NCBI RefSeq assembly: GCF_000092025.1
Contig: NC_003062.2
Span: forward strand, 866,001-930,000
Direction of reading: 5' to 3'
Length of the DNA stretch: 64,000 nt
Source: Agrobacterium fabrum str. C58
Lineage (GTDB): Bacteria > Pseudomonadota > Alphaproteobacteria > Rhizobiales > Rhizobiaceae
Part shown: positions 51,134 through 59,639 of the stretch, piece by piece
How the letters are laid out: each line of letters begins with the position of its first letter
How positions within the stretch are numbered: position 1 is the stretch's first letter
Program-made: the position numbers and the translations under genes
Notes under the pieces: model-generated
The model's database searches: none
Told to the model about the DNA's origin: nothing
What the model saw: the letters and a program-made list of their open reading frames with translations, nothing else

Positions 51134-52474
51134 TCACGGCCTAGCCGCACCTCCCATCAAATAACGCGCCACGGCCTCATAGGCGGGCAGCGATGTCGGG
51201 TCGTTGGCGGCATTGCTGGCGACGGGGTGCGAGGAAAAGCGGGCGATGACCATGTCGGCGGCCGGGTCGACATAGATTGCCTGACCGTGCACGCCCCGCG
51301 CCATGAAGGCGCCATTGGCATTGTGGGTGACCCACCACATGGCGCGATAGCTCCAGCCCCGCAATGCCGGATAACCGCCCTTCGCAAAAGCCGCCTTATC
51401 GCCGCCGTGGCGGATATTGTCGATCGCCTTCTGCGGAATGAGACGATGGCCGCCGGCCATGCCGTCATCAAGCAGCAACTGGCCAATGCGCGCCATGTCA
51501 CGCAACCCGGCATTCAGGCCGCCGCCGGCAAAGGGTGTGCCGGTGGAATCAACCGTATAATAAGCGTCCTGCTCGGCGCCTATCCGGCTCCAGATCCGCT
51601 GCGACAGCAGCTCCGCCACCGATTTTCCCGAAGCGCGGGCAATGACCCAGCCCAGAGCATCGCTGTTGATGGTCTTGTAGCCGAAGGCAGACCCGTTTTC
51701 GCCCTGTTTCACCACCGTTTTCAGATAATCGAAATAGCTGCGTGGGCCTTCGTAACCATCGGGCTTGGGAAGCGGATTGCCGGCGGCCGAATAGATCCAC
51801 ACATCGGCATTGGGGTCGGCATAGTCTTCGCTGTAACGCAGGCCGGTCGTCATATCGAGAACCTGCCGGATCGTCGCATCGCCAAAGGCGCTTTTTTCAA
51901 GTTCGGGAACGACGGTCGCGACCTTCGCATTCTCGTCCAGCGTGCCTTCGGCAACCAGCATTTCACCGAGAAGGCCGGTCAGCGACTTCGTCACCGACAT
52001 GGCGCCATGTTGCCCCGCCTCGTTCAGGCAGCCGGAATAACGCTCATAGACGAGCACACCCTTGTGCAGCACGACGATGCCGTCGGTATAATTCGCCGAT
52101 AGCGATTGCAGCCACGTCATGTCTTGATCGGCGCCTGTCGGCCGGAAGGTCACGGCGTCCATGGCGGGATCGAGCTTGCGCTCAAGCGCTGCCGGTGCGC
52201 CGAGACCACGGCTTACATTGACGGTCGGCATCAGCTGGCGAAAGTGGCAGACCGTCCAGCGCGATTTCGGAAAGTTGAAATAGTCACTGTCGGAAAAGCG
52301 GATGATCTTGTCTTCCGGTGGCGGAAAGCCCTGCATCCAGCCGAGCTTCAGCGGGTCCGACTGCTCCGCCGAAAGCGGGGTGGCAACCTGACTGGAAGCG
52401 CCGTGCGGGAACACCAGAACCGGCAGAACCGCCGCAAGCATGATCGACAGGGCGCTAGAAATTGACGATGACAT
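51134..52474 (-). CDS. Exported serine hydrolase, class C beta-lactamase-like
   Basis: A 446-residue protein with a signal peptide ('ALSIMLAAVLPVLVFPHGAS'). The S-x-x-K motif is in 'GAMSVTKSLTGLLGEML', the Tyr in 'WIYSAAGNPLPK' ('YSAAG' fits the Y-x-N/A site), and 'RGVHGQAIYVDP' stands in the H/K-x-G position. The whole resembles 6-aminohexanoate-dimer hydrolase and esterase members of the family rather than true AmpC lactamases. It overlaps the outer-membrane channel gene upstream by 20 bases, so both are one operon. Substrate unknown. Confidence 0.85.
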   Translation of the reverse strand: MSSSISSALSIMLAAVLPVLVFPHGASSQVATPLSAEQSDPLKLGWMQGFPPPEDKIIRFSDSDYFNFPKSRWTVCHFRQLMPTVNVSRGLGAPAALERKLDPAMDAVTFRPTGADQDMTWLQSLSANYTDGIVVLHKGVLVYERYSGCLNEAGQHGAMSVTKSLTGLLGEMLVAEGTLDENAKVATVVPELEKSAFGDATIRQVLDMTTGLRYSEDYADPNADVWIYSAAGNPLPKPDGYEGPRSYFDYLKTVVKQGENGSAFGYKTINSDALGWVIARASGKSVAELLSQRIWSRIGAEQDAYYTVDSTGTPFAGGGLNAGLRDMARIGQLLLDDGMAGGHRLIPQKAIDNIRHGGDKAAFAKGGYPALRGWSYRAMWWVTHNANGAFMARGVHGQAIYVDPAADMVIARFSSHPVASNAANDPTSLPAYEAVARYLMGGAARP

Positions 52475-53900
52475 TGACGAAACCTCCAAGCCAGGTCGGC
52501 GAATTTTCTGCAGTCATGGATTCCATGCCCTTGCCGGGAAAAGAAATGCTGACACCCGCCGTCAGAAAGGTGTTGGGATTGATGACGCGTGAATATTCCA
52601 GATAGATGTCATCGGCCAGATGGCGGTTGCCCACGCCGGCAACCGGGGTGGGCGTGCCGTCGATTTCATCGAGGCGCGTGCCCTGGCCGAACTGGATCGG
52701 GCTGTTCAGCTCATTGGCGCGGATGTGCGCGTAACGCAGCGTCCATGTATCGGCCTGCGTCGGCTTTACCTGCAGGCTGAGCTGATGCGCATTGACGTTC
52801 GAATTCAGGAACATCATCGAGGACTTCGTGCCCGTCGACCATGCGCTGGGATTGCCCTCGTAGTAGAGCGGGTCGAAGCGTTCCAGACGCGAGGTTGACG
52901 GATCGTCACCGGAGAAAGTCTGGTAGCTGTAGGCGATCGTTGGCGTCCATGAAAATTCTTCGAACGCATAACCGATCTGGGTACGCCCGCCCCAGGCCCT
53001 GAGATCTATATCGGGGTTCCATTGATAGGCGATATCGCCGCCAATGAAAAATCCGGAAAGTTGTCCCTCGAACGGATTGCTGCGGGCGTAAGCGTTGACG
53101 AAGCTCAGTCCCTCGCGCGCGCCCGGCACGATCACCGGCGCGCCGATGCCACCGGCTGCGGCCCGGGGGTAGGGCGAGCCGGATTCCGGGACATGGCCGA
53201 AAGTGACGCCGGCATATCGCCCCTTGTCCACCTCGTAGCGCAGATCCGCGCCGACGATCTTCGTTCCGCTGTCCTTGTCGGATAATTCGTTCGCATCGAT
53301 GAAAAACGCCGTCGCCGTCAGGTCATCTACACCCAGCCGGAGAATGGCTGCCTGTTCCCATGCCTTTCGGGGGCCGAGTTTCAGCGCGCCCCGCTCGAAG
53401 CCGCTCGAACCGCCATTGGCGATCAGCATGCCGGTCCCGGTCTGGAACGGACGCGGCCCGAGAGACATATCGAAGAAGGGACCGGTTTTTGCCTTTGAGC
53501 GCAGGCCAAGATAGCCGTCCTCAAGCGTGATGGCACCGGTGCCGCCCGCGTCGAAGGCATCGGTGCCAAGAGTGCCCGAGGCAACGACGGAGAGTTTTCC
53601 ATAAACCTCGAGCACGTCGCCGGCATCGACGGTAAAACCGATCCCGGGCATCAGATAACCTTCAAGCCATCGCGTGTCGCTGTCGAAGCCGGCGGATGGC
53701 GCAAAGGTATCGGCGAAGTTCCAGAACAGGTTCTGCTCGGCCACGGCGTTCACACCAGCCTGAAAATGCAGGCGCAATTCGAATCCCGGCTCGTCGATCA
53801 GGAGCATGGGATCCTGCGCATGGGCCGTAGCGGGTACAAACCCCAGGCCGGCGACAAGAACGGCCGCAATTGCCCGCCGTTCTTCTCTCGCATTGCTCAT
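52455..53900 (-). CDS. Outer-membrane channel, alginate-export-like beta-barrel
   Basis: A 481-residue protein with a signal peptide ('AAVLVAGLGFVPATAHAQ') and then alternating amphipathic strands to a C-terminal 'VIVNF', whose final Phe is the outer-membrane sorting signal. 'FELRLHFQAGVNAVAEQNLF' and many 'G-x-L-x-Y/W' strand ends recall the alginate-export (AlgE-like) and related channel families of about 18 strands. First gene of a two-gene unit with a periplasmic hydrolase, hinting at uptake and cleavage of a specific compound. Confidence 0.78.
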   Translation of the reverse strand: MSNAREERRAIAAVLVAGLGFVPATAHAQDPMLLIDEPGFELRLHFQAGVNAVAEQNLFWNFADTFAPSAGFDSDTRWLEGYLMPGIGFTVDAGDVLEVYGKLSVVASGTLGTDAFDAGGTGAITLEDGYLGLRSKAKTGPFFDMSLGPRPFQTGTGMLIANGGSSGFERGALKLGPRKAWEQAAILRLGVDDLTATAFFIDANELSDKDSGTKIVGADLRYEVDKGRYAGVTFGHVPESGSPYPRAAAGGIGAPVIVPGAREGLSFVNAYARSNPFEGQLSGFFIGGDIAYQWNPDIDLRAWGGRTQIGYAFEEFSWTPTIAYSYQTFSGDDPSTSRLERFDPLYYEGNPSAWSTGTKSSMMFLNSNVNAHQLSLQVKPTQADTWTLRYAHIRANELNSPIQFGQGTRLDEIDGTPTPVAGVGNRHLADDIYLEYSRVINPNTFLTAGVSISFPGKGMESMTAENSPTWLGGFVNVIVNF

Positions 53901-54245
53901 GCCGCCCCCCCGGGATCGCCGTTATCACACAGTAATAACTGCGCCCACTTAGACATGAATTGGTTGGATTGGTCTATTCAATCTTGGAGTGTGGAAAGAA
54001 TATTCGGCTGTTTTACAGCGGGGGACCCCCGACTGTAAAAAAGTTCACATAGGAGCATTTTCGAACATGATTGATATATCCGTGGCGTGGAGGCGCTGGA
54101 ATTATCGTCGTCCTGCTTCCCGAATACCTGCTCGGGCATATTATAATTTGCTCGATCAACACCCTCTGGTTGTTTGAGAGAATGAATGTTCCTGCAGCCG
54201 CAAGGGTCGCGAAACTCCATTTCCAGTGGCGGCATGGGACGTATC
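53901..54245. other. Intergenic region with a strong palindrome
   Basis: About 345 bases upstream of the channel gene. A compact hairpin at 54011-54040, TTTTACAG-C-GGGGG-A-CCCCC-GA-CTGTAAAA, is the only structure seen; T-runs on each strand fit a bidirectional terminator, or a regulatory site for the channel operon. Confidence 0.6.
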
Positions 54246-56519
54246 CTAACGCCGCCCCGCTTCATCCCTGCCATCGCGGATAGTGGCTTCGGCCACCTTC
54301 TGCGTCGTGACCGCTAGAGGCGGGGCTTCCTTCATCGTCTTGGCGATGGACCGGATGACACGGGTTGCCTCGGCTGAGAGCGAGCGGGGGCGGGTGAGTG
54401 CCGGCATGGCGGGCGCAGTGGTGGCGGATGCGGCGGCGACCTGTGCCGAAGGCTGCGGACGCGCGCCTGTCGGCAGCAGGTTCTGGATGCCGGGAATGGG
54501 GCGCAGCTCCATGCCCTGATGGGCATAGTCCATCAGCCGCTTGTAGGTCATGGCGGGAAGCGCGCCGCCGGTCATGTTGTTCATCGGCGTGAACTCGTCA
54601 TTGCCGAACCAGACAGCGGTCGTATAGTTGCCGGTAAAGCCCACATACCAGGCGTCGCGATAAGCCTGTGAGGTGCCGGTCTTGCCGCCGGAGACGATGC
54701 CGTTATCCAGTGCGCCGCGCCGGGCCGTGCCCATCACCGGAATGGTCACCAGCATCTGGTTCATCTTCGAATTGGCTTCTTCGGAAAGCACCCGCTTGGC
54801 GGGCGGCTCGTCATGGCTGAAATCGTAGAGAACGTTGCCCTCGTAATCCATCACCTGCTCGATGCCGTGGCGGCGGGACTGCATACCGTCGGCCGGGAAC
54901 ACGGCATAGGCGGTGGCCTGATCGAGAACCGTGACTTCCGACGTGCCGAGCGGAATGGTCTTGTCGCTGCGAAGCGGTGTGGCGACACCCATTGCCTTGG
55001 CGGTGTCGACGATCACCTGCGTGCCTAGCACGTCCTTGGCAAGCCGGACCGGCACGGTATTGTAGGATTTGGCGAGTGCTACCTGCAGCGTCACCTTGCC
55101 GGCATAGGAGCGGCCGTAATTCTGAGGCGACCAGCCGCGCCAGGTCACCGGCGCGTCTGATATCAGCGTGTCCGGCTTCATGCCCTTTTCCATCGCGGCC
55201 GAGTAGGTGTAGACCTTGAAGGAAGAGCCCGGCTGGCGCAGCGCCGCCGTGGCGCGGTTGAACTGGCTTTCGCCATAATCACGCCCGCCGACCATGGCGC
55301 GCACGCCGCCGCCATTCTCGATCATCACCATCGCGCCCTGTTTGACGCGGTAACCCTCGCCATATTCACGCAGCTCCATTTCCATCGCCTGCTCGGCGGC
55401 CTGCTGCAGGCCGGTATCGATGGTGGTGCGCACAACGACGGTATGATCCTTAAACTTGCCTTCGGCGGCCAGTCGTTGCACCTCGTCGAAGGCCCAGTCG
55501 AGGAAATAATCCGGCGCCTTCACATCGGCGCGGTCGATGACGGTGGCCGGGTTGCGCCGTGCGCCAATCACCTGGCCCTCGGTCATCAGCCCGCTCTGAA
55601 CCAGGTTGGAAAGCACGGTATTGGCGCGGGCGCGGGCCGCCGGCAAATTGACATGCGGCGCATATTTGGCCGGCGCCTTGAACAGGCCGGCCAGAATGGC
55701 GGATTCGGAGAGCGTCACGTCGGTCAGGTTCTTGCCGAAATAAAACTGCGCCGCCGCCGCCGCGCCAAAGGTGCCGCCGCCCATATAGGCGCGGTCGAGA
55801 TAAAGGCTGAGGATTTCCTTCTTCGACATGTTGCTCTCAAGCCAGAGCGCGAGGAAGGCTTCCTTGATCTTGCGCTCCAGCGAGCGCTCATTGGTGAGAA
55901 ACAGGTTCTTGGCAAGCTGCTGCGTCAGCGTCGAGCCGCCCTGCACCACGCCGCCAGCGCGGGCATTTTCGCTCATGGCGCGGGCAAGGCCGATGAAATC
56001 GATGCCGAAATGGTCGAAGAAACGCCGGTCCTCGGTGGCCAGCACCGCCTTGATGAAATGATCAGGCATCTGGTCGATCGGCACGCTGTCTTCATGGATG
56101 ATGCCGCGATGGCCGATGGTGTTGCCGTAACGATCGAGGAAGGTGACGGCGAAATCGCCGCGATAACGCCAGTCCTTCTTGGTTTCCTCGAAAGCAGGCA
56201 TGGCGAGCGCCAGAAGCACAATCGAGCCGGCCGTTCCGAAGGTCAGCGCGTCACAGGTCAGGTTGACGACAAGCTTCTTCCAGCCGCGCACATGCAGTTT
56301 GCGCGAGGCGATGGTGACGTCTTCCCAGAAATCCACCAGCCGTGCCGCAGCCGTCCACAGGCCGGAGTCGATGAAGCTATCGATCCGGAGCAGGATATGC
56401 CGCTTCCTGCGGCCTTTATTATCGTCTTTTTCTTCCTGCACCTGGCGATGTTTTCCTGTTCGAGGCAACGCGGCCCGTCGGTATTTCTGCGTTTCAACCC
56501 ATTCCCGACGCAAAACCAT
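54246..56519 (-). CDS. Penicillin-binding protein 1A-type, bifunctional
   Basis: A 757-residue class A PBP. One membrane helix about residues 88-110, then the GT51 glycosyltransferase ('KAVLATEDRRFFDHFGIDFI' with catalytic Glu; 'GGSTLTQQLAKNLFL') and the transpeptidase ('RQPGSSFKVYTYSAAME' S-x-x-K, 'LAKSYNTVPVRLA' S-x-N, 'SGGKTGTSQAYRD' K-T-G-T). It polymerises and crosslinks peptidoglycan in the periplasm. The N-terminal cytosolic part, about 85 residues, is long and basic. The 3' tail is Ala/Pro-rich. Divergent from the YcgN gene. Confidence 0.93.
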   Translation of the reverse strand: MVLRREWVETQKYRRAALPRTGKHRQVQEEKDDNKGRRKRHILLRIDSFIDSGLWTAAARLVDFWEDVTIASRKLHVRGWKKLVVNLTCDALTFGTAGSIVLLALAMPAFEETKKDWRYRGDFAVTFLDRYGNTIGHRGIIHEDSVPIDQMPDHFIKAVLATEDRRFFDHFGIDFIGLARAMSENARAGGVVQGGSTLTQQLAKNLFLTNERSLERKIKEAFLALWLESNMSKKEILSLYLDRAYMGGGTFGAAAAAQFYFGKNLTDVTLSESAILAGLFKAPAKYAPHVNLPAARARANTVLSNLVQSGLMTEGQVIGARRNPATVIDRADVKAPDYFLDWAFDEVQRLAAEGKFKDHTVVVRTTIDTGLQQAAEQAMEMELREYGEGYRVKQGAMVMIENGGGVRAMVGGRDYGESQFNRATAALRQPGSSFKVYTYSAAMEKGMKPDTLISDAPVTWRGWSPQNYGRSYAGKVTLQVALAKSYNTVPVRLAKDVLGTQVIVDTAKAMGVATPLRSDKTIPLGTSEVTVLDQATAYAVFPADGMQSRRHGIEQVMDYEGNVLYDFSHDEPPAKRVLSEEANSKMNQMLVTIPVMGTARRGALDNGIVSGGKTGTSQAYRDAWYVGFTGNYTTAVWFGNDEFTPMNNMTGGALPAMTYKRLMDYAHQGMELRPIPGIQNLLPTGARPQPSAQVAAASATTAPAMPALTRPRSLSAEATRVIRSIAKTMKEAPPLAVTTQKVAEATIRDGRDEAGRR

Positions 56520-56697
56520 GGCATGCTTGTGTCGGAATTGCTTGACGCGGCGGCTTCTTGCGGGCCAATGACCCTCTGCCGCCCGCCAATCGTCATAAAA
56601 TATCGTACAAACCAGCCCTTGGCGATACGATATAAAGGATTAGGGACCGGTTAAACACTCCCGTCCAAGAGATCAAAATGAAACGGAAATGTTAACG

Positions 56698-57177
56698 ATG
56701 AATGACGCGCCGTTCTGGAAAACCAAATCCCTCACGGAGATGACCGGCGAGGAATGGGAAAGCCTGTGCGACGGCTGCGGCCTGTGCTGTCTCAACAAAC
56801 TCGAGGACTGGGACACCGGCGAAGTGGTGTTCACCTCGGTTCGCTGCGTGCTGCTGGATGGCGAGAGCTGTCGATGCTCCGACTACGAGAACCGCCGCGC
56901 CACCGTGCCGGACTGTATCCAGCTTGACCTGAAGAAGGTGCATGAGATCGGCTGGCTGCCGCCCACCTGCGCCTATGCGCTGGTGCGCGACGGCAAGGAT
57001 CTCTACTGGTGGCATTATCTCGTCTCCGGCGATATCGAGACGGTGCATGAGGCCGGCATTTCCGCGCGTGGGCGCACCGTCAGCGAGGCCCATGTGGATG
57101 TTGACGACTTCGAGGATTATGTGGTGGACTGGCCCCTGACAGTGGGTGAGAAGGCGGGCGAAAAGCAGCGGACCTGA
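56698..57177 (+). CDS. YcgN/UPF0260 family cysteine-cluster protein
   Basis: A 159-residue cytosolic protein. The motif '[15 protein letters not shown]' (C-x-x-C-G-x-C-C) followed by '[20 protein letters not shown]' and 'VPDCIQL', plus '[20 protein letters not shown]', define UPF0260. The cysteines may bind zinc or an Fe-S cluster; function unproven. Start 56698 (M-N-D-A-P-F) fits GGAA spacing; 56689 is the alternative. Sits between PBP1a and a beta-lactamase gene, perhaps by chance. Confidence 0.88.
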   Translation: MNDAPFWKTKSLTEMTGEEWESLCDGCGLCCLNKLEDWDTGEVVFTSVRCVLLDGESCRCSDYENRRATVPDCIQLDLKKVHEIGWLPPTCAYALVRDGKDLYWWHYLVSGDIETVHEAGISARGRTVSEAHVDVDDFEDYVVDWPLTVGEKAGEKQRT

Positions 57178-58113
<936 letters not shown>

Positions 58114-58140
58114 CAAGATCGTGACTTTCAGATTGCACAT

Positions 58141-58476
58141 TTACCTGAAAAGCTCGGCGTGCGTTCCCGCGCGGGTGAAGATGAGAAGGTTCTGCTTCTC
58201 ATCGACTGTGTAGATCAACAGAAAATCCCCGCCGACATGGCATTCCCGGTGATCGCGCCAGTCTCCGGTCAGTTCATGGTCACGAAACTGCGTCGGTAAC
58301 GGCGCGCCGTTGGCGATAAGAAGGAGCATGATCTCCTTCAGTCTCACCATGTCGTAACGCCCGGAATTGTTCAGCCGTTGCCAGTCTTTGATAAATTGCT
58401 TGGTGAAATCCGACCTGCGCGGCAGGGTGGCTCGCTTCAATGCCGCGTCTTTTCCGTGATCTTTCTTATTCGTCAC
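58141..58476 (-). CDS. yafQ: YafQ-family RelE-type mRNA interferase toxin
   Basis: A 111-residue toxin. The core 'RRSDFTKQFIKDWQRLNNSG' starts the RelE fold; catalytic residues known from E. coli YafQ have counterparts: His in 'RDHELTGDW', His and Asp in 'ECHVGGDFLLIYT', and His in 'RAGTHAELF'. YafQ cuts mRNA on the ribosome. The basic extension before residue 15 is longer than in YafQ (92 residues). Overlaps its antitoxin by four bases. Confidence 0.9.
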   Translation of the reverse strand: MTNKKDHGKDAALKRATLPRRSDFTKQFIKDWQRLNNSGRYDMVRLKEIMLLLIANGAPLPTQFRDHELTGDWRDHRECHVGGDFLLIYTVDEKQNLLIFTRAGTHAELFR

Positions 58477-58748
58477 CGTTTGCCAGCGTCCAGCGCCTCA
58501 AACAAGGCTTCAGACGTGCCGAAACGATTGCGCCCGGCCGCCGCGATGGCGCGCGCTTCTTCAATCGCGGCAAGGGTTTCAGCGTTTGGTTGTGTCAGTT
58601 CTATCGGCAGAGCTTTTTCTCGGGCAATGCGCGTCAGCATCATTCGCATGACATCTGAAACAGTCAGTCCCAGGCGGTCCAGCACGGCCGTCGCGTCGTC
58701 CTTGAGTGTCTGATCGATGCGCGCTCTTACATAAGCATTTGCGGTCAT
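58473..58748 (-). CDS. dinJ: RelB/DinJ-family antitoxin
   Basis: A 91-residue ribbon-helix-helix protein ('AYVRARIDQTLKDDATAVLD' and 'LTVSDVMRMMLTRIAREK') with a C-terminal toxin-wrapping part rich in Ala. It neutralises the YafQ-type toxin and represses the pair with it. AAAGGAGG precedes the start. A palindrome lies within its promoter at 58780-58791. Confidence 0.92.
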   Translation of the reverse strand: MTANAYVRARIDQTLKDDATAVLDRLGLTVSDVMRMMLTRIAREKALPIELTQPNAETLAAIEEARAIAAAGRNRFGTSEALFEALDAGKR

Positions 58749-58773
58749 GATAGACCTCCTTTTGATAGTGCGG

Positions 58774-58802
58774 TATGTAGCTCAATTGAGCATCATTTTC
58801 AA
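58774..58802 (-). promoter_or_regulatory. Promoter and operator of the dinJ-yafQ pair
   Basis: Reading leftward: -35 TTGAAA, 17-base spacer, -10 TACATA, and within the spacer the perfect 12-bp palindrome GCTCAATTGAGC (58780-58791). Placement is ideal for repression by the RHH antitoxin. Confidence 0.75.
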
Positions 58803-58855
58803 TGGCCGCTGCACAATTGACGGTAGGTTGCTGAAATCGGAAAGGACATCAGGAT

Positions 58856-59464
58856 ATGTCGGACGCCTCCCGCGATGTCATCAAACTCTATACGGATCAC
58901 GGCGCCGATTTCGACAAGGAGCGTGGTCGTTCCCTTGCCGAAAAAACCTGGCTGGACAGGTTCACCTCGCTTTTGCCCGATGGCGGCTCCATTCTCGATA
59001 TCGGCTGCGGTTCGGGCGAACCGATTGCCGGTTATTTCATTGCCAAAGGTTATGCCGTCACCGGCATTGATGCGTCCCGGCCGTTGATCGAACTCTGCCG
59101 CAGCCGGTTTCCGGAAAATCTCTGGGCAGTCGCCGATATGCGCGAACTGGCTCTTGGCCGCCGCTTTGACGGCCTGATCGCCTGGCACAGTTTTTTCCAT
59201 CTGAGTCCCGAGGATCAACGACTGATGTTCGGCATCTTCTGCCAGCACGCCAATGACGGTGCGGCTCTAATATTCACCGCCGGGCCGGGCCGCGGCGAAG
59301 CAATCGGCACGTTTCAGGGCAAGCCGCTTTATCACGCCAGCCTTGCGCGCGAGGACTATGAGAGCCTGCTGGCCGCCAACGGATTCAGGCTTCTCGACCA
59401 CATAGTCGAAGATCCGCAGTGTGGTGGGGCGACGATTTATCTTGCCAGACGCGTTACGGCGTGA
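58856..59464 (+). CDS. Class I SAM-dependent methyltransferase
   Basis: A 202-residue Rossmann-fold methyltransferase. SAM motif I is 'ILDIGCGSGEPIAGYFIAKG' (about residue 44), an acidic 'TGIDASRPLIELC' follows, and 'FDGLIAWHSFFHLSPEDQRL' is motif IV/post. Substrate not evident. It lies between the toxin-antitoxin pair and the copper module, facing right; no operon with either is obvious. Confidence 0.85.
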   Translation: MSDASRDVIKLYTDHGADFDKERGRSLAEKTWLDRFTSLLPDGGSILDIGCGSGEPIAGYFIAKGYAVTGIDASRPLIELCRSRFPENLWAVADMRELALGRRFDGLIAWHSFFHLSPEDQRLMFGIFCQHANDGAALIFTAGPGRGEAIGTFQGKPLYHASLAREDYESLLAANGFRLLDHIVEDPQCGGATIYLARRVTA

Positions 59465-59586
59465 TCGGTGGCTTGTACAGCCCGGCCATCCCTAGCCGAT
59501 GAGCCACATGACCGCCTTGATATTGCTGCCTTTATGGCCGTTGGCTGCGCTCACGATTGTGTGTTCGACAAAAAAATCTCCTTCCC

Positions 59587-59617
59587 TTGACCTTCCCATC
59601 ATGGGAAGCCCTACATA
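59587..59617 (+). promoter_or_regulatory. HmrR/CueR-type promoter of the copper operon
   Basis: -35 TTGACC (59587-59592) and -10 TACATA (59612-59617) are separated by 19 bases, the overlong spacer typical of MerR-controlled promoters. The dyad CTTCCCATCATGGGAAG (59592-59608) occupies the spacer and matches CueR operators (CCTTCC...GGAAGG type). Copper-bound HmrR should untwist it to allow transcription. Confidence 0.9.
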
Positions 59618-59639
59618 AGGTCTCGAAAGGGGATTTCCC

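Noticed and set aside
51134..52474. Serine hydrolase considered as an AmpC-type resistance gene
   Set aside because: It has S-x-x-K, but the K-T-G and Y-x-N regions differ, and it looks more like the 6-aminohexanoate-dimer hydrolase/esterase branch.
55443..56654. Open frame of 403 codons antisense to the PBP gene
   Set aside because: Shadow; the - strand frame contains all catalytic motifs.
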